From: Hymenobacter psoromatis
GTDB taxonomy: Bacteria > Bacteroidota > Bacteroidia > Cytophagales > Hymenobacteraceae
Reading direction: 5' to 3'
NCBI GenBank assembly: GCA_001596155.1
Contig: CP014771.1
Coordinates: forward strand, 4,464,001-4,528,000
Length of the DNA: 64,000 nucleotides
The position numbers and the translations under genes are program-made. The notes beneath the pieces are model-generated. The model searched no databases, had not been told where the DNA came from, and worked only from the letters and a program-made list of their open reading frames with translations. Shown in pieces: positions 9,545 through 16,801 of this stretch (position 1 is the stretch's first letter; the number at the start of each line of letters is the position of its first letter).

Positions 9545-9763
9545 TTAGTTGGATTTATTGTCCAGCCGGGCAAAAAATTTCAGCCCCATCAGCACCGGGC
9601 TCACAACCAGAAGCAGCAAGCCCAGCAGGCTCAGCCACCCGAAAAAGCCACTGATTCGGTAATTGCCCAAATAGCTCATTTGGGCTATGTTACCGCCTAG
9701 CTGTAGTACGAGGCCGGTTACGAAAATCAGGAAAAGCTTCACAAAGGAGGGTAGCCATTTCAT
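9545..9763 (-). CDS. Small two-helix membrane protein, unknown function
   Basis: From the ATG at 9763 (MKWLPSFVKLF) the product is 72 residues with two hydrophobic segments, about residues 8-24 and 37-58, and a basic C-terminal tail (KFFARLDNKSN). An earlier ATG at 9805 would add 14 polar residues before a membrane helix and is less likely. It ends 8 bp after the convergent MoxR gene. No family was recognised. Confidence 0.6.
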   Translation of the reverse strand: MKWLPSFVKLFLIFVTGLVLQLGGNIAQMSYLGNYRISGFFGWLSLLGLLLLVVSPVLMGLKFFARLDNKSN

Positions 9764-9905
9764 AGCTGGTAGCTGAGGATTGGTAAGAGTAGCAATACTA
9801 CGCACTAATAAGTCGCCGGCTTGTTTCGAGCAGAAAGCGACTGCTGGGCAAGCGGTTCCTACGGAAAGTAGGGTGAGCCGGGTCGCGGCTATCGCGCCGG
9901 GCTTT

Positions 9906-11117
9906 TTAGTTTGGCGATGTTCCTACCCCCTCCAGAATACCCCGCATCCAGCCAGCCAGCACCACCCGGTCAAACTCGGCCCGTGCCAGCACCCGGCCGC
10001 GCGCGCCGGCTTGCGCGGTGCCGGCAGGGTCGGCCAGCACCGCTCGCAGCCGCGCCGCCAGGGCAGCCGCGTCGCCGGCCGGCACGTACCAGCCGCAGCC
10101 GTTTTCTTCTACAAGTTCCTTGGTCCAGCCCGCATTAGTCACCACCACCGGCGTGCCCACGGCTAGCGCGTCGTAGAGTTTGGCCGGCGAGTTGGTATCG
10201 AGCACCGGCAGGCCCAGAAACGATACCAACGCCACATCAGCCAGCGCAAACCAACTGAAAACGGCGTGGCGCGGCTGCCCGCCCACCAGCCGGATGCGCC
10301 CCGGCCAGCGCGCCGCCGCCGCCGCCACCAGCGGCTCAAAAAAGCCGTGGCCCAGAAAAAGAAATGTCGCGGCCGGGTCGGCGGCTACCAGCGCCTCAGC
10401 GGCGGCTACCACTGTGGGCATGTCGTTGGCCCGCCCAAAGGTGCCGGCATACAGCACCACCCGTTGGCCCACCAGCCCCTGCGCCCGGCGTAGTTCGGCC
10501 ACTAAGGGGGGGGTAGGGCGGGCTGCCAGGTCGAGGTCGGTGCCGTTGAGCAGGGTAGTAATTTTACGCGCTTCGATGCCCAGCCCGGCTACGTAAGTAC
10601 TCATATCGGGTGAAAGCGGCACGATATGCGCGGCGCTTTGGTAGAGCCGCTTCTCTAGGGCAAACAGCTGTTGCCGGGCCAGCGCCGTGGGCACCGCCCC
10701 CATCGCCACCGGAAACGAGGGCCACAAATCCTGCACCTCAAACACCCACGGCACCCGCCAGTGCCGCGCCACTCGCGCCGCCGCCCAGGCCGCCGTCAGC
10801 GGCGTGCTGATGCCCCACACCACGTCGGGCCGCGCCAGGCGGCGACCCGCGCGCACCGCCCAGGCCGCGTACTGCGCAAACGCCAGCGCCCGCCGCGCTG
10901 GCCCCATCTTGTTGTCGTACGGGATGTTAGCTTCAAGCAGCTCCACGCCCGGCGGCACCCAGGGCCACTCATGCGTCAGCTGTTGGGGCCGCCAGGCGGG
11001 GGTAGTGAGCAGCGTCACGCGGTGGTGCCGCGCAATCTCCGCCAGCAGCGCGTAGTGCCGGCTGGTAGCCGGGCAATCGGGGCTAGTGTGATACTGGCTG
11101 AAAACCGCGAGGTGCAT
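9906..11117 (-). CDS. Glycosyltransferase family 4 (WbuB-like)
   Basis: A 403-residue GT-B glycosyltransferase. The N-terminal acceptor domain opens with MHLAVFSQYHTSPDCPATSR and contains WGISTPLTAAWAA and VPWVFEVQDLWPSF, resembling WbuB-type transferases for surface polysaccharide. The donor-nucleotide domain includes VVLYAGTFGRANDMP (about residue 220) and SPAKLYDALAVGTPVVVTNAG (about residue 325). Family knowledge suggests transfer of a sugar from a nucleotide donor to a polysaccharide or glycan; the substrate cannot be read from sequence. It stands alone, with no other glycan genes nearby. A G8 run at 10506-10513 lies inside the coding region. Confidence 0.85.
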   Translation of the reverse strand: MHLAVFSQYHTSPDCPATSRHYALLAEIARHHRVTLLTTPAWRPQQLTHEWPWVPPGVELLEANIPYDNKMGPARRALAFAQYAAWAVRAGRRLARPDVVWGISTPLTAAWAAARVARHWRVPWVFEVQDLWPSFPVAMGAVPTALARQQLFALEKRLYQSAAHIVPLSPDMSTYVAGLGIEARKITTLLNGTDLDLAARPTPPLVAELRRAQGLVGQRVVLYAGTFGRANDMPTVVAAAEALVAADPAATFLFLGHGFFEPLVAAAAARWPGRIRLVGGQPRHAVFSWFALADVALVSFLGLPVLDTNSPAKLYDALAVGTPVVVTNAGWTKELVEENGCGWYVPAGDAAALAARLRAVLADPAGTAQAGARGRVLARAEFDRVVLAGWMRGILEGVGTSPN

Positions 11118-11125
11118 TCCTGTTT

Positions 11126-11257
11126 AATTATGAATTATGAATTAGAAATTATGAATTGGTGCCGAAGCCCTTCAGGAAATCGTCAGGTGCTAGACGCGCA
11201 TGGCGGCCTATCATTCTGATAACCTGGCCTGCCAGACTAATTAATAATTCATAATTA
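11126..11257. repeat. AT-rich inverted repeat between gldB and the glycosyltransferase
   Basis: Plus-strand 11126-11157 (built on AATTATGAATTATGAATTAG) and minus-strand 11257-11237 share a 20-base word with two differences. The right arm starts at the gldB stop codon. The layout matches the tamB/tamA repeat, but the sequence family is different. Confidence 0.55.
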
Positions 11258-12250
11258 TTTTTTTGGTCGGTAGTGCGAGTCGTTGAGCAGGCGCTGAGCG
11301 TCCTTCTGCGCCATGAGCTGCGCCAGCGTTACGTCGGAATGCTCGCTCATGTACTTGCGCACGATTTGCAGGCCTACCCACTGGCCCACGCGGCCGGGGC
11401 AGGTGCGGTCAATTTCGGGCACATTGGGCCGCTCCCCCACGTATTTCTGAACCATGAAGGGGGTAGTCGTATAGAGCAGATTATTCTCCAAAAAATGCCC
11501 CCAGATGCGCGCCTCGTTGAACCGCACGTTTTTCAGCTCCTTGCCTGTGTAGCCAATGAGCAGCGAGTCGGGCGTGCAGGGCAGCACCTGGCCCGCGAAA
11601 TACAGCCGCTTGCCCTGGTCCACCATCTGGTCGAGCATCGAAGTGGCCGTCAGCTGGTGCTTGTTGTATTTGCTCGACACGGCCAGCGCCAGGGTGGGTA
11701 GCACGTTGGCCGGGCGGTAGCGACGCAGCATATACTGCGGCAGGTCGGGCCGGTAGCTGGCCTGCGGCCCCGCAAACCAGTCGAGGCTGATAACCAGCAG
11801 GTTATCATTGATAAAAATATCTTTTCCCATTAGCCCACTCACGTAGGTGGCCGCCACGGCCGGCGCCTTAAAATCGGGGAAATAATACTTGACGCGCCCA
11901 AACATGGCCGCCATATTCTGGCGCAGTGCCGCCGAGTCGGCAAAGGCCTTGGCGGTTTGCTGGCTCAGCTTTTGCAGGGCCGGGTTGGTGGCGAGTTGCG
12001 CCAGCGCCGTGGCCAGCGTATCGGGCGGGGCCTGGCCTGCCTGCAAATAATATTGCGCGAAAACTGGGTTGGCACGCATAAACTGCAACCCTTCGGCCGA
12101 ATTTTTAATCTGGAAAAAAGACCTTTCGAGGTGGCGCAGGGGTAGGGCCACGGCGGGCGCGCCACTAGCGGGGTCGGGGCGGCAGCCGCCTTCTTCGGCG
12201 TCGCGCTGGCAGCCGGCCAGCAGCCCCGCGGCGGCCAGGCTCAGCGCCAT
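11255..12250 (-). CDS. gldB: Gliding motility lipoprotein GldB
   Basis: From the ATG at 12250 the product is 331 residues with a short lipoprotein signal (MALSLAAAGLLAGC, Cys14). Conserved GldB features include a central region with LPQYMLRRYRPANVLPTLALAV and the C-terminal block RVGQWVGLQIVRKYM followed by LLNDSHYRPKK. Family knowledge: GldB is one of the Bacteroidota gliding/type IX secretion-associated lipoproteins, with a distant resemblance to peptidase-like folds but no assigned activity. The longer ATG at 12319 lies upstream of a full TAnnTTTG match (12297-12290), so it would precede the likely transcript start; this favours 12250. Confidence 0.85.
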   Translation of the reverse strand: MALSLAAAGLLAGCQRDAEEGGCRPDPASGAPAVALPLRHLERSFFQIKNSAEGLQFMRANPVFAQYYLQAGQAPPDTLATALAQLATNPALQKLSQQTAKAFADSAALRQNMAAMFGRVKYYFPDFKAPAVAATYVSGLMGKDIFINDNLLVISLDWFAGPQASYRPDLPQYMLRRYRPANVLPTLALAVSSKYNKHQLTATSMLDQMVDQGKRLYFAGQVLPCTPDSLLIGYTGKELKNVRFNEARIWGHFLENNLLYTTTPFMVQKYVGERPNVPEIDRTCPGRVGQWVGLQIVRKYMSEHSDVTLAQLMAQKDAQRLLNDSHYRPKK

Positions 12251-12279
12251 GATAAATGCAGATACTTTCAAGCTAAAGC

Positions 12280-12297
12280 TATTTTTGCACAAAATTA
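12280..12297. promoter_or_regulatory. Divergent promoter pair for gldB and the PorT-like gene
   Basis: TAATTTTG on the minus strand (12297-12290) and TATTTTTG on the plus strand (12280-12287) both match TAnnTTTG and are separated by two bases. Each faces one flanking gene, which predicts 5' leaders of about 30 bases (gldB) and 65 bases (PorT-like). Neither has a convincing TTTG at -33. Confidence 0.4.
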
Positions 12298-12358
12298 CAC
12301 TTTCCCCACGCGGGGCCACGTTCCGCCAGTACTCAATTCAATACCTCCACACCTATTT

Positions 12359-13063
12359 ATGAAGAAATTAGTGCTTACCCTCGCCGCGCTAGCTGTAGCC
12401 CCCGTCGCCTTCGCTCAGGTCGAAATCGGCCTCAAGGTATCGCCTTCCATCTCTTTTCTGCGCACCAGTTCGCCTTCGACCACTAATTTCCAAGGTGATG
12501 GCAGCAAGCTTAGCTTCGGCGGCGGCGTGTTCGTGGATTATTTCTTTGGGCAGAACTATGCCTTCAATACGGGGCTGTTTCTGACCGGTAAGGGCGGTAA
12601 TATCTCTTATACTGAAACAGCTGTTATTCCTCCTAATTCTGGCGGGGTCACAGGTACTCATCCGACTGTATCGCAGAAAATCGCCATTCAGTACCTCGAA
12701 ATCCCCGCTACCCTTAAGCTTTTTACCAACGAGATATCGCCCGCTACCCGCGTGTATTTCCAGGTAGGTGGCTCCGTTGCCTTCCCGGTTGCCACCCGCA
12801 TCAACGGCGATAAATTTTACACCGACCCCTACAACGGTAACTCCCAAACCGAAGCTTCCAGCCACGTTTTTGCGGTCGATGCCAACCTTATCGGCGGCCT
12901 GGGCGTCGAATATCAGCTCGGCCAAAGCACCAAATTGCTGGCGGGCCTCAGCTACCACCACGGGCTGGTTGACCTCGACCACTACTTCGAGAAAAACCGG
13001 GGCTTCAGCGACGTAAGCATCAAAAACAGCGTGGTTGCGCTGGACCTGGGCTTGAAATTCTAG
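12359..13063 (+). CDS. PorT-family outer-membrane beta-barrel protein
   Basis: The protein has 234 residues with a clear Sec signal (MKKLVLTLAALAVAPVAFAQ, cleavage near residue 20). Alternating strands typical of eight-stranded barrels follow: IGLKVSPSISFL, FGGGVFVDYFFG, YLEIPATLKLF, and the C-terminal VVALDLGLKF. This pattern is that of the PorT / outer_membrane_beta-brl_2 families. PorT itself belongs to type IX secretion, but many paralogues have no known role, so function is not assigned. It is divergent from gldB, sharing a compact promoter region. The stop codon starts the left arm of a long inverted repeat. Confidence 0.8.
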   Translation: MKKLVLTLAALAVAPVAFAQVEIGLKVSPSISFLRTSSPSTTNFQGDGSKLSFGGGVFVDYFFGQNYAFNTGLFLTGKGGNISYTETAVIPPNSGGVTGTHPTVSQKIAIQYLEIPATLKLFTNEISPATRVYFQVGGSVAFPVATRINGDKFYTDPYNGNSQTEASSHVFAVDANLIGGLGVEYQLGQSTKLLAGLSYHHGLVDLDHYFEKNRGFSDVSIKNSVVALDLGLKF

Positions 13064-13210
13064 ACCACGGATTCGGCGGATTTTTCGGATTAGTCGGATT
13101 TTGTGGACGTAAAAAGGGCCGCCCTATGGGCGGCCCTTTCTTGTGTTTGGCAGCTAGATGCCGTCCACAAAATCCGACTAATCCGAAAAATCCGTCGAAT
13201 CCGTGGTTTA
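13061..13210. repeat. Long inverted repeat (CGGATT family) between convergent stop codons
   Basis: Arms 13061-13109 and 13162-13210 are 49 bases with two mismatches, built from CGGATT words and ending in GGATTTTGTGGACG. Each arm begins with the stop codon of the adjacent gene (TAG of the barrel gene, TAA of RNase G). A terminator sits in the loop. The same family occurs at 18563-18752 and 23713-23889. Confidence 0.85.
13113..13139. terminator. Bidirectional intrinsic terminator
   Basis: AAAGGGCCGCCC / GGGCGGCCCTTT form a 12-bp stem with loop TAT, with an A-run on the left and a T-run on the right. It serves both convergent genes and lies inside the loop of the larger inverted repeat. Confidence 0.85.
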
Positions 13211-14818
13211 GACATCCTCCACTACTACCTCGCGGTCCTGGGCGCGCGCCATCGCGGCGGCGGCCGAGTGCAGCTCAATCTGCTCGCCGTGCTCATCCTC
13301 AATGCGGAAATCGGTGAGGCCGAGGGCAGTGTCTTTCATCACCTTCACCCACTTGTAGTACTTCAAGTACCACTTCATCTGCTTGCTTACCAAGCCTTTG
13401 GTATAGTAGGCGTGCAGGAATGGGTGTACGTAGAGAGTGAGACCATTCTGGTTTTGGTTCACCATTAGGTCGTCGATGCTGTTGTCGATTTCGTCCGTCA
13501 CCTGGATGGACGCCGAAATCTTGCCCGTGCCGCCGCAAGTGGGGCACACCTCGCCGGTCACGATGGTTTCGGCCGGGCGCACCCGCTGCCGGGTTATCTG
13601 CATCAGGCCAAACTTAGTGAGCGGCAAGATGGTAAACTTGGCCTTATCCTGCTTCATGATGTGGTACACCGTGTCCTCCACCTTCTTGCGGCTCTCAGCG
13701 GCGCGCATGTCGATGAAGTCAATCACAATGATGCCGCCCATGTCGCGCAGACGCAGCTGACGGGCTACTTCCTTAGCCGCCAGCAAGTTAATCATCAAAG
13801 CCGTAGCCTCCTGGTCATTCTCCTGGTTGCTCTTCGAGCCCGAGTTCACGTCAATCACGTGCAAGGCCTCGGTGTGCTCAATGACGAGGTAGCCGCCGCC
13901 CGGCACGCTCACCGTCTTGCCAAACAGCGTCTTGAGTTGCTTTTCAATGCCCAGGTGCTCAAACACCTTGGCCTTGTTATTGTGCAGCTTCACGAGCCCG
14001 ATTTTATCCGGCGCTATTTTCTGCACGTACTCCTTCATCTCCTCAAAGCGGCCCGGCGTATCCACGACAATCGAGTCAAACGACTCGTTGAGCATGTCGC
14101 GCAGCATCGAAGATGTGCGGCCGAGCTCACCCAGCATCTTATCGCGGGGCTGGCCTTTGCGCAGGTTTTCGTAGAGCGAATTCCAGTTATCCACCATGCT
14201 CTGCATGTCGCGGTCTAGCTCCGCTACCTCGTGGCCCTCGGCTACGGTGCGGATGATGACGCCGAAGCCTTCGGGCTTAATGCTGGCAATGAGACGCTTG
14301 AGCCGGTCACGCTCCGTCTTGCTCACTATTTTCTTCGATACCGAGATGGTATTCGTGAATGGCATCAGCACGAGGTAGCGGCCGGCCATTGAAATGTCGG
14401 TGCTTACGCGCGGGCCTTTCGTCGAAATCGGCTCTTTTACTACCTGCACCAGCAGGTTCTGGCCCTTTTTGAATACGCTGTCGGCCTTGCCGACCTTTTC
14501 CAGCGCGGGTTCCAGCTTAAAATTTTCCAGGCCAGCGCTTTGGACCTGGTGCTTCATCACGCTTCCCACCCATTTATTAAGGGACGGAAATTGTTCGCCC
14601 AAGTCGCCGTAGTGCAGAAAGGCATCCTTTTCGGAGCCAATATCCACAAAGGCCGCGTTGAGGCCAGGCATCACCTTGCGCACGGTACCCAGGAAGATGT
14701 CACCTACCGCGTAGTTGGTGTCGTTACGGTCGAAGTGGTATTCAATCAGCCGTTTATCCTGGAGCAAGGCAATCCGCTCCCCTTCGGAGGTCGAATTGAT
14801 AATTAATTCATTGCTCAA
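13208..14818 (-). CDS. rng: Ribonuclease E/G family protein (RNase G-like)
   Basis: A 536-residue endoribonuclease that cleaves single-stranded RNA with 5'-end sensing and takes part in rRNA maturation and mRNA decay. The N-terminal S1 domain includes YAVGDIFLGTVRKVMPGLNAAFVDIG. The catalytic DNase I-like region contains LHVIDVNSGSK and GGIIVIDFIDM, which carry the Mg-binding aspartates. A zinc-link motif VCPTCGGTG is near residue 430. There is no long C-terminal scaffold, so it is RNase G-sized rather than RNase E-sized. It is downstream of a 29-residue ribosomal-type gene and a 250-base leader with hairpins, and convergent with the PorT-like gene. Confidence 0.92.
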   Translation of the reverse strand: MSNELIINSTSEGERIALLQDKRLIEYHFDRNDTNYAVGDIFLGTVRKVMPGLNAAFVDIGSEKDAFLHYGDLGEQFPSLNKWVGSVMKHQVQSAGLENFKLEPALEKVGKADSVFKKGQNLLVQVVKEPISTKGPRVSTDISMAGRYLVLMPFTNTISVSKKIVSKTERDRLKRLIASIKPEGFGVIIRTVAEGHEVAELDRDMQSMVDNWNSLYENLRKGQPRDKMLGELGRTSSMLRDMLNESFDSIVVDTPGRFEEMKEYVQKIAPDKIGLVKLHNNKAKVFEHLGIEKQLKTLFGKTVSVPGGGYLVIEHTEALHVIDVNSGSKSNQENDQEATALMINLLAAKEVARQLRLRDMGGIIVIDFIDMRAAESRKKVEDTVYHIMKQDKAKFTILPLTKFGLMQITRQRVRPAETIVTGEVCPTCGGTGKISASIQVTDEIDNSIDDLMVNQNQNGLTLYVHPFLHAYYTKGLVSKQMKWYLKYYKWVKVMKDTALGLTDFRIEDEHGEQIELHSAAAAMARAQDREVVVEDV

Positions 14819-15068
14819 CGTAGTAGATTAGTTAAAGTAGCCAGCCCGACCCCGAACAGGGGGGTAGAATGCCCCGAAACCGGCAAAAGGGAAGCCAGGA
14901 CCACGTATGTCCTAGCTTCCCCTCGCGAGCCACGGCTACTGCTCAAAAGAGGGCAGTCCGGCACACCACGATAGTCGTCCGCGTGGCGGAGGCTACGTGA
15001 GAGATAGATAAGCAACTGGCGCATTAGCACCCAGCTGCCTACCTCTTACTCCGCACTAAGTCAGAAGA
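14819..15068 (-). other. Structured leader upstream of RNase G
   Basis: This 250-base gap has no convincing gene. On the minus strand it holds a strong hairpin, GGGAAGCTAGGAC / GTCCTGGCTTCCC (around 14889-14921, one wobble), and a shorter AGCC/GGCT stem just upstream. Family knowledge: in enterobacteria, RNase E limits its own mRNA through 5' leader hairpins. A similar loop here is inference only. Confidence 0.35.
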
Positions 15069-15158
15069 TTACTTCTTCTTGTGACGGTTTTTGCGCAGGC
15101 GCTTTTTGCGCTTGTGGGTGGCAATCTTATGGCGTTTACGTTTCTTACCGCAGGGCAT
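15069..15158 (-). CDS. Tiny COX24/AURKAIP1-family (mS38/bS22-like) ribosomal protein
   Basis: A 29-residue gene (ATG at 15158, TAA at 15071-15069) begins MPCGKKRKRHKIATHKRKKR and continues LRKNRHKKK. More than half of the residues are Lys, Arg or His. The core K-x-x-x-R-x-H-K-x-x-T-H-K-R-K-K-R-x-R-K-x-R is that of the COX24 C-terminal family, which includes mitochondrial mS38 and the mycobacterial protein bS22, both of which bind the small ribosomal subunit. A ribosomal role here is inferred from the family. It lies between the TPR gene and RNase G, all on the minus strand. Confidence 0.8.
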   Translation of the reverse strand: MPCGKKRKRHKIATHKRKKRLRKNRHKKK

Positions 15159-15258
15159 TGTCGTGGTGAGTTAAAGGGTAGATATTAAGAGTTCTGAGAA
15201 CGGGTCACTGGTCTGCGTAAAAGTAACGCTGCTTTGGTCAGTTACCTGCGCACAGGGG

Positions 15259-16194
15259 TTAGTTTCGGATTTTAGCCAGCTCCTCCTCTACCGATGCAGC
15301 CAGGGCCGGGTCGTTGCTGAGGCTCTTGGCTTTTTGGAAGGCCGCGCGGGCCGCCGGACCCCGATTTGTGCGGGCCAGCGATACCCCAAGGTAAAACTGA
15401 CCTTCCACGTTCTTGGGGTTAACCTGCACCAGCTGCGAAAAGCGCTCTATTGCTTTGTCGTACTGGTTGCTTTGAATAGCCAGAATGCCCAGGTTGTAGA
15501 GAACTTTCTCATTCTTAGGGTCTTGCTCCAGCACTTCACGCAGCAGGCCAATTCCTTTCACGGGGTTGTCGCTGCTCATGTAAGCCATGCCGAGGTTGGT
15601 CTTGGCATCCAGGTTATTGGGATTGGCGGCCAAAACCTTGTCGTATAGCTCCCGCGACTTGTCGCCGAGCATTTTCTTGCGCTCGGCCGATGCCGCGAAG
15701 CTATATGCCTGAAAATAAGCATCAGCCGCTTGTTGCCAGGCTTTCTCGCTTGGTTGCGCCGTAGCCACCGTAGATAAGTAGTAGCCTGCGCTGTCGAAAC
15801 GCTGCACCGTAGTGTAGCGCGCGGCCAGCAGAGTAGCCACTTGGCTGCGGTCGGCCGCCGAGGCCGTGCGGTACTGCACCAATAGCGTATTAAGCGCCTG
15901 GCGCTGGGCCGCAGTAGCCTGGGTATGAGGCGCATTGGCCGTAGCACCAGTTTCCTCAGCTATGGTGCCGGTTTCGGCCGAGCGTGGACCCGAGGAGGCA
16001 TCGGTTTTTGAGCCGTTGGTGGCCATGCCGCCGCCGTCACGCGTGGCGGTTTTGGCGGCATCCTGCCGAAGCTCAGCCTTGCCTTCCTTGGGTTTCACGA
16101 TGCCCTTGGGCAGCGCGTACAACCCGCCCGCCAGCGCCAGGGCGCCAGCCAGCAGCCACAGTTGGTGCGTACTGGTTTGGGAAGTGGAAGCCAT
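15259..16194 (-). CDS. Membrane-anchored tetratricopeptide-repeat protein
   Basis: From the ATG at 16194 (MASTSQTSTHQLW) the product is 311 residues. It has a single hydrophobic segment (about residues 12-28), then a low-complexity Ala/Thr/Gly region (about 35-90). The C-terminal TPR domain has repeats such as AKTNLGMAYMSSDNPVKGIGLL, VLYNLGILAIQSNQYDKAIERF and QFYLGVSLARTNRGPAARAAF. TPR domains mediate protein-protein contact; the partner is not evident. Position between HU and the COX24-like/RNase G genes suggests a conserved neighbourhood, which I recall from related genomes but could not check. An upstream ATG at 16218 adds eight residues. Confidence 0.8.
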   Translation of the reverse strand: MASTSQTSTHQLWLLAGALALAGGLYALPKGIVKPKEGKAELRQDAAKTATRDGGGMATNGSKTDASSGPRSAETGTIAEETGATANAPHTQATAAQRQALNTLLVQYRTASAADRSQVATLLAARYTTVQRFDSAGYYLSTVATAQPSEKAWQQAADAYFQAYSFAASAERKKMLGDKSRELYDKVLAANPNNLDAKTNLGMAYMSSDNPVKGIGLLREVLEQDPKNEKVLYNLGILAIQSNQYDKAIERFSQLVQVNPKNVEGQFYLGVSLARTNRGPAARAAFQKAKSLSNDPALAASVEEELAKIRN

Positions 16195-16315
16195 CCTGAA
16201 AGTAGCCAGGGGTAGCAAGCAATGAGGTGATAAGGAAGGAGTTGGGGTAGGCCTTAACAGCCAGCCCGTCCGCCCTTATCACCTCACTGCTCTGCTACTG
16301 CAAAGTTCTTAACGA

Positions 16316-16666
16316 CTAAGCCTTGGCTTTTTTGGTGCCTTTGGCAGCCTTCTTAGGGGCTTTCTCCGAAGACTCACCGGTAATTTTCTTGCTGGCCTTA
16401 ATCTTGGCAACAAAAGTTTTGCTCGGCTTGAAGCTTGGGATGAAATGCTCGTCGATGATGAGCGACGTGTTTTTAGAGATGTTACGGGCTACTTTGCGAG
16501 CCCGCTTTTTGTTTACGAACGAGCCGAAGCCGCGCACGTAAATGTTGTGGCCTTCGGTCATCGAATCCTTCACTACTTTGAAGAATGCTTCGACGGTCGT
16601 CAGCACATCGGCTTTCTCAATGCCGGTTTTTTGCGAGATTTCGGAAATTACCTCAGCTTTGGTCAC
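16316..16666 (-). CDS. HU-family nucleoid DNA-binding protein
   Basis: The HU/IHF fold is clear: TKAEVISEISQKTGIEKADVLTTVEAFFKVVKDSM, then YVRGFGSFVNKKRARKVARN and HFIPSFKPSKTF. A Lys/Ala-rich tail (KAPKKAAKGTKKAKA) extends the usual roughly 90 residues. The family normally starts M-T-K-A-E; here that Met position is GTG at 16666, giving 116 residues. The only ATG is at 16711, which would add MSARFFFTFSTPLTN, sequence without family support. A very good promoter lies at 16801-16771, upstream of both. HU bends and compacts DNA without strong sequence preference. Confidence 0.88.
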   Translation of the reverse strand: MTKAEVISEISQKTGIEKADVLTTVEAFFKVVKDSMTEGHNIYVRGFGSFVNKKRARKVARNISKNTSLIIDEHFIPSFKPSKTFVAKIKASKKITGESSEKAPKKAAKGTKKAKA

Positions 16667-16770
16667 GTTGGTAAGGGGGGTACTAAAAGTGAAAAAAAAT
16701 CGGGCAGACAATCAACCGTTTTCGACGTAATTCCTTGCCCGGTAAGAAGTTCGCCATTCGAAACGGAGCG

Positions 16771-16801
16771 CAAAGGTACTCCTTAAATTTTGTTTGGCCA
16801 A
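16771..16801 (-). promoter_or_regulatory. Strong promoter for the HU gene
   Basis: On the minus strand TTG at 16801-16799 is followed by exactly 20 bases and then TACCTTTG at 16778-16771, a full TAnnTTTG match. The predicted transcript start (about 16764) leaves a leader of roughly 100 bases before the GTG. Confidence 0.7.

Noticed and set aside
14815..15030. 71-residue minus-strand frame in the RNase G leader
   Set aside because: No signal, motif or plausible composition; it overlaps hairpins that explain the sequence better.
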